This document shows positions 25,651-33,064 of a stretch of DNA of 64,000 nucleotides, one piece after another. Within the stretch, counting starts at the first letter, position 1. Each line of letters opens with the position of its first letter. The DNA is taken from positions 1 to 64,000 of the forward strand of contig NZ_PZJX01000024.1 of NCBI RefSeq assembly GCF_003034915.1, in the 5' to 3' direction. The notes below the pieces were generated by a model. It saw only the letters and a list, made by a program, of their open reading frames with translations. It ran no database searches and was not told the origin of the DNA. Both the position numbers and the translations under genes were made by a program. Origin of the DNA: Mesorhizobium helmanticense (lineage in GTDB: Bacteria; Pseudomonadota; Alphaproteobacteria; Rhizobiales; Rhizobiaceae).

Positions 25651-27165
25651 ATGAGTGAAGTCCCAACCGCGGATGAACGGGTCGATCCGGCGAAGACCGC
25701 CGCCGGAACGGCGGCGCGTGCCGTGCCTCCCCGCACGGTGCCCTTGTCGCGTGGCCTGTCGACAAAGCTGCTGCTGCTCACCATCGTCTTCGTGCTCCTG
25801 GCCGAAGTGCTTATTTTCCTGCCCTGGATCGCCAGCTACCGGGTGAGCTGGCTGAAGGAGAGGTTGGGCACGGCTGCCGCCGTGTCGATCGTGCTGGTGC
25901 AGGGCGACCCCGCCTCGCTGTCGCGCGCCGCCCAGAACGATGTGCTGATGGCGATCGGCGCCAAGGCGATCGCCGTGCGCGACGGCGGCGTCTCGCGGCT
26001 TCTGGTCGTTGCCGAGATGCCGCCGCATGTCGACGAGCATATCGATATCGCCAATGTCGGCATGCTCAGCGGCATGACCGGCGCCCTCGACACGCTGTTT
26101 TTCGGCGGCAATCGCATGCTGCGCGTGTTCGGGCCGGTGGGCGAGAGCGACAAGGAGTTCGAGCTGATCATGCCCGATCACAGCCTGCGCAAGGCCATGC
26201 TGATCTATTCGCGCAACGTCGCCTTCGTCTCCCTGCTGATCTCGCTGTTCACCGCCATGCTGGTCTATGCCGCCATCGACCTGATCATGATCGGCCCGAT
26301 CCGCACGATGACGCGCTCGATGCTGTCCTTCTCTGAGGCGCCGGACGATCCCGGCCGGATCATTCGCCCCGCCGAGCGCTCCGACGAGATCGGTGTCGCC
26401 GAGCGTGAGCTTTCGCAGATGCAGGAGCGGCTGCAAAAGATGCTCTCCGAGCAGAAGCACCTTGCCGACCTTGGCCTCGCCGTGTCGAAGATCAACCACG
26501 ATATGCGCAACATCCTGGCCTCGGCGCAACTGATATCCGACCGGCTGCGCCAGGTCAGGGATCCGACGGTGCAGGCCTTCGCGCCGAAACTGCTGCGCGC
26601 GCTCGATCGTGCGGTGTCCTATTCGGAAGGCGTGCTCGCTTATGGCCGCACGCAGGAGCCGCCGCCTTCGCGCCGCCGCGTCAGGCTGCGCCAACTCGTC
26701 GAGGACGTGCAGGGCCTGCTCGACATCGAAGAGGGCATCGAATTCGTCAATGCCGTCGAGCTCGCCTTCGAGGTCGACGCCGATTCCGACCAGCTTTTTC
26801 GCGTGCTCACCAATCTGTGCCGCAACGCCTTGCAGGCGATGGCGGCGGACCAGGAGAGCGCCCTGGTGCGCCGGCTGGCGGTGTCGGCCGAGCGCCTGGG
26901 CAGCGTCAGCCGCATCATCGTCACCGATACCGGCCCCGGACTGCCGCCGAAGGCGCGCGAAAACCTGTTCGCCGCATTCCGCGGGTCGGCCCGCAGCGGC
27001 GGCACCGGTCTTGGCCTGGCCATCGCCCATGAATTGATCCGCGCCCATGGCGGTACGGTGGAGCTTGTCGAAAGCGTTGGCGGCCGCACCACCTTCGCGG
27101 TCACCATTCCCGACCAGCCGGTCCGGCTCGACCAGGCCCGCAGCGGTCTGCGCCGTCCCGCCTGA
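25651..27165 (+). CDS. Orphan sensor histidine kinase
   Basis: The 504-residue kinase has an N-terminal membrane segment (about residues 38-60), a periplasmic sensor of about 130 residues, a second membrane segment (about residues 190-215), a HAMP linker and the phospho-acceptor His283 in KINHDMRN. The ATPase domain shows the N box NLCRNALQAM, the G1 box VTDTGPGLPP and the G2 box GGTGLGLAIAHE. No response regulator is encoded next to it; the next feature is a tRNA. The NHDMRN box is the HisKA variant common in alphaproteobacterial kinases of unknown signal. Confidence 0.9.
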   Translation: MSEVPTADERVDPAKTAAGTAARAVPPRTVPLSRGLSTKLLLLTIVFVLLAEVLIFLPWIASYRVSWLKERLGTAAAVSIVLVQGDPASLSRAAQNDVLMAIGAKAIAVRDGGVSRLLVVAEMPPHVDEHIDIANVGMLSGMTGALDTLFFGGNRMLRVFGPVGESDKEFELIMPDHSLRKAMLIYSRNVAFVSLLISLFTAMLVYAAIDLIMIGPIRTMTRSMLSFSEAPDDPGRIIRPAERSDEIGVAERELSQMQERLQKMLSEQKHLADLGLAVSKINHDMRNILASAQLISDRLRQVRDPTVQAFAPKLLRALDRAVSYSEGVLAYGRTQEPPPSRRRVRLRQLVEDVQGLLDIEEGIEFVNAVELAFEVDADSDQLFRVLTNLCRNALQAMAADQESALVRRLAVSAERLGSVSRIIVTDTGPGLPPKARENLFAAFRGSARSGGTGLGLAIAHELIRAHGGTVELVESVGGRTTFAVTIPDQPVRLDQARSGLRRPA

Positions 27166-27189
27166 TCCCCAGCATTCCCTGATCCGGAC

Positions 27190-27234
27190 CAATTTCGGGG
27201 GAAGGTGCGCAAACGGCTTTCCGTCGGGAATTGC
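27190..27234. repeat. Degenerate RIME-type repeat
   Basis: CAATTTCGGGGGAAGGTGCG to GGGAATTGCGCC is a mutated version of the repeat at 15616 and 32931, with the same core order (AATT, GAAAAGGTG-like, CGGCTTTCC, GGAATTGC). It sits between the kinase gene and the tRNA gene. Confidence 0.55.
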
Positions 27235-27382
27235 GCCGAGCAAAGAGCAGGCCATGAGGCGAACCGCAAAACTTTTGCCGGATCGGCTTGCTTTTCGGAA
27301 ATTCAGTCGCTAGGGAACACTCCACATTCGCGGCCGGTCGTTAAGGATCGGATCGCGGGCTATGCAGAGCATGGCCTGTTGC

Positions 27383-27459
27383 GCGCCCGTAGCTCAGCTG
27401 GATAGAGCACCAGACTACGAATCTGGGGGTCAGGAGTTCGAATCTCTTCGGGCGCGCCA
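27383..27459 (+). tRNA. tRNA-Arg (anticodon ACG)
   Basis: The 77-nt cloverleaf is complete. The acceptor stem GCGCCCG pairs with CGGGCGC, the D stem is GCTC/GAGC, and the anticodon stem CCAGA/TCTGG encloses the loop CTACGAA with anticodon ACG. The T stem AGGAG/CTCTT has loop TTCGAAT, and CCA is encoded. The A at position 34 should be edited to inosine, so it reads CGU, CGC and CGA arginine codons. Confidence 0.97.
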
Positions 27460-27583
27460 TTTTCCGCCGAATGCCGCCGTCCTCTCCGCCCTGATGCGAT
27501 GATGATTCAAGCCCGTCGGAGACAAGGCGGCTTTCGGCGCTTCGCGGCGTCAATGGCGCGCGCGACCTGCCGCGGCCCGTTCG

Positions 27584-28135
27584 CTACCCGCCCACTGCAT
27601 AAGTCAGGATCATCCCGCCGATCTTGAGCGGGCGCGCGCTTTCTAGGCGCATCTTGACCTGCTGGTCCTGCGGCTTGAAGAGGGGATTGCCCCCGCCCAG
27701 CACCATCGGGGCGACGCAAACGCGGTGTCCGTCGACGAGTCCGGCGGAAAGGAGCGAGGCGAGCAGATCCGCGCTGCCGAACACGTAGATGTCCTTGCCG
27801 TCCTCCGCCTTGAGATCCCTGACCGCCTCGGCCGCATCACCCTTCAGGAGCCGCGTGTTGTTCCACGTCGCCTTGTCGAGCGTGCGGGTCGCTACCGCCT
27901 TTTCGACCGAGTTCATCATGTCGGCCACCGCACCGGTCGCTGTGGCCCAGTGACTGGCCATGCCCTCATAGGTCCGCCGTCCGAAAAGCAGCGTGCCGAT
28001 CTCCCGGCCCTGCTCGAGCGAGAACGCCTCCAACTCGTCTCCCCAGACCGTCTCAAGGAAGCCGAGGTCCCACGGGCTCCTACCCTCGAAATAACCGTCG
28101 AGCGACATCACGTTCCAAACCACCAAACGTCTCAC
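27584..28135 (-). CDS. Dihydrofolate-reductase-fold protein (RibD C-terminal domain family)
   Basis: The 183-residue protein begins with VVWNVMSLDGYFEG, carries FGRRTYEGMASHW and ends with GGGNPLFKP, the pattern of stand-alone RibD-C/DHFR-like reductases that are thought to use NADPH; the true substrate is not known. GTG at 28135 is taken as start because GAGGAG lies seven bases before it; the nearest in-frame ATG is nine codons later and would remove the first strand. It is the third gene of an ArsR-SRPBCC-reductase operon, 17 bases after the SRPBCC stop. Confidence 0.87.
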   Translation of the reverse strand: MRRLVVWNVMSLDGYFEGRSPWDLGFLETVWGDELEAFSLEQGREIGTLLFGRRTYEGMASHWATATGAVADMMNSVEKAVATRTLDKATWNNTRLLKGDAAEAVRDLKAEDGKDIYVFGSADLLASLLSAGLVDGHRVCVAPMVLGGGNPLFKPQDQQVKMRLESARPLKIGGMILTYAVGG

Positions 28136-28152
28136 TGCATCACTCCTCTGCT

Positions 28153-28653
28153 TCAGCCCTTCAGGGCATCGACGTGTCTGGCGAGCTTGTCGAGGGTCTG
28201 ATAGCCTAACTCGACGGCCCCAAATCCGATCCCGCCATCGCGATGCGCCTTGGTCGGATGCAGCTGACGCAATGTGACGACAGTCTTCCCATTGCTCTGC
28301 TCGTCGAAGGTAACGATAGTTCTGAATTGGTTTGGATCGTCATCCTTATCGGCGCCGTGGTTCATTTCGAGCAGGTGTGGCGGTTCGATCTTCAGGAACA
28401 CCATGCGGTTGTCATAGCGCGTGCCGTCGGGACCAACGAAGACGAATCTCCACTGGCCGCCGACGCGAACATCGATCTCGTGAGTTTCGACCTTGAAGCC
28501 TTCTGGCCCGAACCATATCGGCAAGTGCTGCGGATCGGTCCATACCTTGAACACCAGTTCGCGCGGTGCGGCGATGACGCGCGAGAGAACGATCTCGCGA
28601 TCGAGTGCCCACGAATCGAGGGGCGAATTACTTCCGATGCGCTCGCTTGCCAC
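28153..28653 (-). CDS. SRPBCC (AHSA1-type START-like) domain protein
   Basis: The 166-residue protein folds as an AHSA1-like START domain, with REIVLSRVIAAPRELVFKVW at the start, then WFGPEGF, a GGQWRFV strand and the closing helix. Such proteins bind hydrophobic ligands and often sit behind an ArsR gene. The start is GTG 28653 with GGAG eight bases upstream, inside the 3' end of the ArsR gene (26-base overlap), so translation is probably coupled. The ligand is unknown. Confidence 0.88.
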   Translation of the reverse strand: MASERIGSNSPLDSWALDREIVLSRVIAAPRELVFKVWTDPQHLPIWFGPEGFKVETHEIDVRVGGQWRFVFVGPDGTRYDNRMVFLKIEPPHLLEMNHGADKDDDPNQFRTIVTFDEQSNGKTVVTLRQLHPTKAHRDGGIGFGAVELGYQTLDKLARHVDALKG

Positions 28654-28993
28654 GCTTTTTCTCCGTTGTTTGCAACTCGAGGATATAGTCTTCCATCCGG
28701 TCGAGCCGTGCTTCCCAGATCTCCCGGCGCGCGCTGAGCCACTGCTCGGCGCGTCCGATCGCTTCGGCGGAGACGCAGCACGTCCGCGTTCGGCCAATCT
28801 TCTCGGTAGAGATGAGGCCGCTCGCCTCGAGGACCTGCACGTGCTGGACGATAGCCGCCAGCGTCGTCTCGAAAGGCGCGGCCAACTCGCTCACTGACGC
28901 GGGACCTTGCGTGAGCCGATCAAGAACAGCCCGCCGCGTTGGGTCGGAAAGCGCGTGGAAGACGCGGTCGAGCTGCGGCGATTGGTCAAGCAT
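28628..28993 (-). CDS. ArsR-family transcriptional repressor
   Basis: The 121-residue regulator has the winged helix of ArsR proteins: LDRVFHALSDPTRRAVLDRL, then SVSELAAPFETTLAAIVQHV as recognition region, and LISTEKIGRTRTCCV as wing. No metal-binding ELCVCDL motif is present, so it is unlikely to sense arsenic or metals; it belongs to the group linked to SRPBCC genes. ATG at 28993 is the likely start: a promoter TTGACT-N16-TACTAA ends only five bases before it, implying an mRNA with almost no leader. Two 21-bp direct repeats at the promoter suggest autorepression. Confidence 0.87.
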   Translation of the reverse strand: MLDQSPQLDRVFHALSDPTRRAVLDRLTQGPASVSELAAPFETTLAAIVQHVQVLEASGLISTEKIGRTRTCCVSAEAIGRAEQWLSARREIWEARLDRMEDYILELQTTEKKRGKRAHRK

Positions 28994-29042
28994 ATGCTTT
29001 AGTATCGCAGGCGCGCAAAAAGTCAAGCAATTCCTTTAGTAT
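28985..29042 (-). promoter_or_regulatory. ArsR promoter with two direct-repeat operators
   Basis: Repeats at 28985-29005 and 29022-29042 match at 18 of 21 positions (ATACTAAAG, four variable bases, TGCTTGAC on the minus strand) and are 37 bases apart. The downstream copy contains the perfect palindrome AAGCATATGCTT, which overlaps the start codon. The -35 TTGACT lies in one repeat and the -10 TACTAA in the other, so bound repressor would cover the promoter. Confidence 0.65.
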
Positions 29043-29219
29043 TGTGCCGGACACCAGCCAACCGGGCCAGCCTGGCTGCCGCTCATAAGTGGTTCTTAGC
29101 GGAATCGTGCAAGCCGCGTAGGCGGCCCTAGTTCGACGCGCCCGCCGCCGTGATCGGCAGCAAGCCGTGAGGCGCAAAGAAAACGCACGTCAATGGGGCG
29201 GCGGCACGGCCCGGTAGGC

Positions 29220-29471
29220 TCAGTTGACCTGTTCGATCAGTGGAGACGGTGTCTGTTCAATCAGCGGAGCCGCCGTGCAATCTTGCCCGGTGCACTCCTC
29301 GACAGGATCATCTGCCGGCGGGAGGCAGTTCTGCCCCTCGCAATGAACTGGCGGCTGCTCTTTCGTGATTTCGCTGTCCTGTGCAACAGGCTGATCCTCG
29401 GCGCGAACGGCCGGCATCCCTGCCAGGCCGATCATGGCCGTGCACAGGAGCGCAATCCGAAGGAAATTCAT
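29220..29471 (-). CDS. Small secreted protein with repeated Cys motif
   Basis: The 83-residue product has a signal peptide (residues 1-24, cleavage near VRA-ED) and then an acidic Pro/Gln-rich part with two similar units: HCEGQNCLPPADDP and ECTGQDCTAAPL. It ends with a duplicated PLIEQ. GGAGG lies before the ATG. Four Cys in two CxGQxC units could bind a metal or form disulfides. I do not recognise the family; it looks lineage-specific. Confidence 0.72.
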   Translation of the reverse strand: MNFLRIALLCTAMIGLAGMPAVRAEDQPVAQDSEITKEQPPVHCEGQNCLPPADDPVEECTGQDCTAAPLIEQTPSPLIEQVN

Positions 29472-29866
29472 TTTCGCCTCCGCGGCTGACAGCAGGCGGC
29501 ATCCTACACTTTGGAACTGCGGCCGGCATCTGTCACCCGCAAACGGTGTTAACAGCGCGTTTCGGCGGGCCGACCGGCTTCGGATGCTCCTGGCCCGCGC
29601 CGCCGGCGGAACAGTTCGTCAACTCGAGGTAAGCGCGGGGCTCCGCCATCCTTCATTTGAATGCTTCGCCGATATTAGCATTGACGCATACATCTTCGCC
29701 AGCCGGAGCCCCCCGCAAAGCCCCTCCGGTAAGGCCCGGCTCCATCCCGTTTGACAGGAGCCGGGCCGCTGCTTCGCCCTTGGGCCACAAGCCGTGGAAC
29801 GAGTGTTTGTCTTTCGCGACTACATCATGAAATAGGGGGAAGGCTCTGAGACCTGAAGATCGCGCG
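29472..29866. other. Gene-poor stretch
   Basis: About 395 bases without a supported gene. It contains a perfect 11-bp hairpin: GGCCCGGCTCC at 29733-29743 pairs with 29757-29767. Several open frames cross it on both strands, but none has a ribosome-binding site or a recognisable protein. Confidence 0.5.
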
Positions 29867-30046
29867 ATGTGCAAAAGGGTAATCGACCAGGTAACCGCTG
29901 ACGCCAAATGGTACAGCACCTCAATCGATGGCGAGGTTCTGGCCTCGACCACGCTGACCCTCTTCCAAGCCGGCGTCATCAACGAAACGAATTTGCTGGC
30001 GCATGTTCGCGCACGTCGCCACGATTTCATGAAGCCGGCCGGCTAG
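29867..30046 (+). CDS. Possible 59-residue protein of unknown function
   Basis: The frame from ATG 29867 encodes a 59-residue product beginning MCKRVIDQVTADAKWYSTSI and ending ARRHDFMKPAG. The composition is protein-like with no signal peptide or membrane segment. There is no clear ribosome-binding site, and base composition at third positions is less biased than in neighbouring genes, so it may be an old fragment or a chance frame. I do not recognise it. Confidence 0.3.
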   Translation: MCKRVIDQVTADAKWYSTSIDGEVLASTTLTLFQAGVINETNLLAHVRARRHDFMKPAG

Positions 30047-30190
30047 CTCTACCCGCCCGTCATTGGCGCCGCGTCCGCCCTTGACACTTCGCGATTTACT
30101 GCGCCGGCCAAGGCCGGCTGGCCGCAGCGCTGGCCGGCCGCCGAAAAAAAATGACAGGCCGCCGTATTGTCAGACCAAGCGAATGCGTGG

Positions 30191-31291
30191 TCAGCCCGCC
30201 GCAGCGCCAACCGACTCCCGTTCGACCAGCGGGCATTCGAGCTTGGTGATGGGATAGCGGCCCCTGCCGGGCGGCGCGGGGATCTCGAGCTGTTCGATCG
30301 CCCATTGCCCCATCGCCATATGCGGCAGGATCGATGTCGTCAAAGGCGGGAACAGATGGCGGGCGATCTCCTCGTCGTCGTAGCCGACGACCGAGATATC
30401 CCCGGGGATGTGCAGGCCGGCTTCCTTCAGCGCCTCATAGCAGCCGATCGCGGTGCGGTCGTTCTGGCAGAAGATGGCGGTCGGCCGGTCCTTCAGCGCG
30501 AGCAGCTTGACGGTCGCCGCATAGCCCGCACTTGCCGACCAGTCGCCTTCGACCACCAGCTCCGGATCGAACGGGATGTCGGCGGTGGCCAGCGCCCGGC
30601 GGTAGCCCTTCAGCCGGTCCTGCGCCGCTTGCATCCAGGGCTCGCCGGTGATGGTGGCGATGCGGCGGTGGCCATGGCCGATCAAGTGCCGGGTCGAGCT
30701 TTGCCCGCCGGCGATCTCGCTCGGCACCACGGCGGGGAAGGCGTAGTCCGACGTATAGCAGTTCAGCAGGATGACCGGGATGTCGAGGCCGTAGAGATAG
30801 TCGGGGGCCGATATCTCGCGGGTGAAGATGGTCATGTAGATCAGCGCCGAAATCCCCCGCTTGGTCAGCGCCGCGATGGCGCGGGGTTCCATGACGGCAT
30901 CGCCCATCGTCTGCGCAACCAGCAGCACGTTGCCGGCGTTCCATGAAGCCTGGCGCGCCCCCTCGATGGCGACCACCGCCTCGGGGCTGGTCGCCAATTG
31001 GTCGACGGCGAAACCGATAACCCCATCCAGTCCTTCGAACGGCGCGACGGGGGCACGCAGCGCGGAAAAGGCGGGCGGCGCATAGCCGAGAGCCCGCGCG
31101 GCCTCGATCACCCGCTCGCGGGTCTGCTGCGACAGCCTGATGCCCGGCGTGTTGTTGAGCACGAAGGAGACCGTCGCCTGCGAGCAGCCGGCGGCCCTGG
31201 CGATGTCGGTCATGGTGACGCGGCCCTTCGGGTTCTTGCCCGCCGGCTTGCGGCGCCTGGTGGCTTCGAGGGCATCCGTCGGTTCGCTCAT
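30191..31291 (-). CDS. LacI-family regulator of the adjacent sugar transporter
   Basis: The 366-residue repressor has a 22-residue basic lead, the LacI helix-turn-helix (VTMTDIARAAGCSQATVSFV) with hinge, and a periplasmic-binding-protein-like sugar domain containing FCQNDRTAIGCYEALKEAGL and ISVVGYDDEEIARHLFPPLT. It is divergent from a ribose-type ABC operon across about 590 bases, so it probably controls uptake of that sugar. The ligand cannot be told from sequence. Confidence 0.92.
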   Translation of the reverse strand: MSEPTDALEATRRRKPAGKNPKGRVTMTDIARAAGCSQATVSFVLNNTPGIRLSQQTRERVIEAARALGYAPPAFSALRAPVAPFEGLDGVIGFAVDQLATSPEAVVAIEGARQASWNAGNVLLVAQTMGDAVMEPRAIAALTKRGISALIYMTIFTREISAPDYLYGLDIPVILLNCYTSDYAFPAVVPSEIAGGQSSTRHLIGHGHRRIATITGEPWMQAAQDRLKGYRRALATADIPFDPELVVEGDWSASAGYAATVKLLALKDRPTAIFCQNDRTAIGCYEALKEAGLHIPGDISVVGYDDEEIARHLFPPLTTSILPHMAMGQWAIEQLEIPAPPGRGRYPITKLECPLVERESVGAAAG

Positions 31292-31884
31292 GGCAGCATG
31301 GTTCCCAATCCCGGCCTGTTCTTAAGCAAAGGCCACGCGTGGCGGCAAGATGGCCCGGCGTGACGCATTTATGGAAAATGGCAGTGCGCTGATCATTATT
31401 AGCAGGCGGCGCTGACGGTGCGACGACCGCCACGCGGTAAACAAAGTCTACGCGGTTTTTCCCAATTTTGCTGCGCTGCAACAGCGCAGTCGACTGCCAA
31501 TGTCCTCCTCCCCTACGATTCCGCTGCTCGCGACTCCTTGCGCCGGGCGGGCGATTTCAAACCGCATAACTAATAGTTATTTACTAATAGCCGCAAGCAA
31601 TCTAGTGTCAATCCGCCGTGTCCGTCTCGGGTCGAGCCGGACGCTGCGAAACCACCGTGCGACGTGCCGAAGTGGCCGGAAGAAGGCCGGGGAGGGATGC
31701 CGTACAATCACGAAAATGTCAGACAAATCGGACTATTTACGAACGTCGAATGTGTGTCTAGAGTTCGGTTTGCGGCTTGGAGTGGCGCCGTTCTTTCGCT
31801 GCCGCAACCCTTGAGGAGGAGGCGTCCAGGCCGCAATCGACAAATTTCAGATCAGAAATGACTGTGCCAAATGGGAGGTTGAAC
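31292..31884. promoter_or_regulatory. Long divergent regulatory region with AT-rich palindrome
   Basis: About 590 bases lie between the LacI gene and the sugar-binding-protein gene. At 31566-31580 is ATAACTAATAGTTAT, a perfect 15-base palindrome, and its ACTAATAG unit recurs at 31583-31590, 14 bases further on. Such AT-rich symmetry in a GC-rich genome is a good operator candidate. GGGAGG at 31873 serves the binding-protein gene. No gene is supported here. Confidence 0.5.
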
Positions 31885-32847
31885 ATGAAATCTGTAATGC
31901 GAACTGCATCCGTAGCCGCGGCGGCTCTGCTGCTCGGCCTGTCGGCGAGCGCGATCGCGCGCGCCCAGGACAAGCCGACGCTGGCCTTCGTCGTCAACGG
32001 CGCGTCCGACTTCTGGAAGGCGGCGGAAGCCGGCGTGAAGAAGGCGCAGGGCGAGTTGCCCGACTACAATCTTGAGCTGAAATATCCCGAGCAGTCGTCG
32101 GTCGCCATCCAGCAGCGGCTGATGGACGATCTGGTCACCGCGGGCGTCAAGGGGATCATGGTGTCGGCCGTCGATCCCAAAACCTCGACCGACGGGCTGA
32201 ACAAGATCGCCTCGGAAACGGCGCTGTTCACCACCGACAGCGACGCCCCGCAGACCAAGCGCGTTGCCTATATCGGCTCGTCCAACGTCGATGCCGGCAA
32301 GCAGGCGGCCGAGATCGCCAAGAAGGCGATGCCTGATGGCGGCAAGTGCCTCGGCTTCGTCGGCCTGCTTGGCGCCGACAATGCCAAGGAACGCATCCAG
32401 GGCATGAAGGACGGGCTCGCCGGCACCAAGATCGAACTGATCGACGTGCGCGGCGACGATATCGACCAGGCCCGCGCCAAGAAGAATGTCGAGGACGCGC
32501 TGGTCGCCAGCCCCGACGTGACCTGCATGGTCGGCTTCTACTCCTACAACACGCCGCGCATCTATGAAGCGCTGCGCGACGCCGGCAAGCTTGGCCAGAT
32601 CACCGTCGTCGGCTTCGACGACGATCCGATCACGCTGGGCGGCGTCAAGGAAGGCACGGTGGCTGCCACCGTCGTCCAGCAGCCCTTCGAATGGGCCTAT
32701 CAGGGCATGAAGCTGATGGCCGCCTATCTCAAGGGCGACAAGTCGGGCATTCCGGCCGACGGGCTGATCATCATCCCGACCAAGATCATCGGCAAGGACG
32801 ATGTCGACGCCTACGCCGCCGAACTGGCGAAGATGGCGGGCAAGTAA
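31885..32847 (+). CDS. Sugar ABC transporter periplasmic binding protein (ribose type)
   Basis: The 320-residue lipid-free periplasmic protein captures a sugar for the ATPase/permease encoded downstream. The signal peptide ends near ARA-QD (about residue 28); the mature part is a type-I binding protein with LAFVVNGASDFWKAAEAGVK, IMVSAVDPKTSTDGLNKIAS and VVGFDDDPITLGGVKEG. ATG at 31885 is set by GGGAGG and the signal sequence. A strong palindrome at 32896 follows it, as often seen after binding-protein genes, and probably boosts its level over the other subunits. The sugar is unknown. Confidence 0.92.
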   Translation: MKSVMRTASVAAAALLLGLSASAIARAQDKPTLAFVVNGASDFWKAAEAGVKKAQGELPDYNLELKYPEQSSVAIQQRLMDDLVTAGVKGIMVSAVDPKTSTDGLNKIASETALFTTDSDAPQTKRVAYIGSSNVDAGKQAAEIAKKAMPDGGKCLGFVGLLGADNAKERIQGMKDGLAGTKIELIDVRGDDIDQARAKKNVEDALVASPDVTCMVGFYSYNTPRIYEALRDAGKLGQITVVGFDDDPITLGGVKEGTVAATVVQQPFEWAYQGMKLMAAYLKGDKSGIPADGLIIIPTKIIGKDDVDAYAAELAKMAGK

Positions 32848-32895
32848 GACAAAGCAGCGGTGCCGGCGCAGGATTTCTGGAGCCGGCGCTCGTAT

Positions 32896-32919
32896 TGACG
32901 GGCCTCGCGAGGCCCGTCA
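32896..32919 (+). terminator. Perfect 12-bp palindrome after the binding-protein gene
   Basis: TGACGGGCCTCG and its exact complement form a 24-base palindrome without a T run. Its place, between binding-protein and ATPase genes, fits an mRNA-stabilising or partially terminating hairpin that sets subunit ratio. Confidence 0.55.
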
Positions 32920-32930
32920 GTCTGCGTGGA

Positions 32931-32974
32931 GCAATTCCAGGAAAAGTGTGAAGCGGTTTTCCGTCAGGAATTGC
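32931..32974. repeat. RIME-type repeat
   Basis: GCAATTCC at 32931 pairs with GGAATTGC ending at 32974 around GAAAAGTGTGAAGCGGTTTT. The core matches the repeat at 15616-15660 nearly base for base. Confidence 0.75.
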
Positions 32975-32986
32975 GCAAACAAGAGT

Positions 32987-33026
32987 TAGAGCGGTTCGGT
33001 GTTTCCGGAAACGATGAACCGCTCTA
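32987..33026. repeat. Palindromic repeat with TAGAGCGGTTC arms
   Basis: TAGAGCGGTTC at 32987-32997 pairs with 33016-33026, and the loop contains TTTCCGGAAA. A cousin with TTAGAGCG arms lies at 60138-60181. It directly follows the RIME repeat at 32931. Confidence 0.7.
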
Positions 33027-33064
33027 GGTCTCGTTTTGGGGGCTACCGGCTGCTGTCAGGCGTG

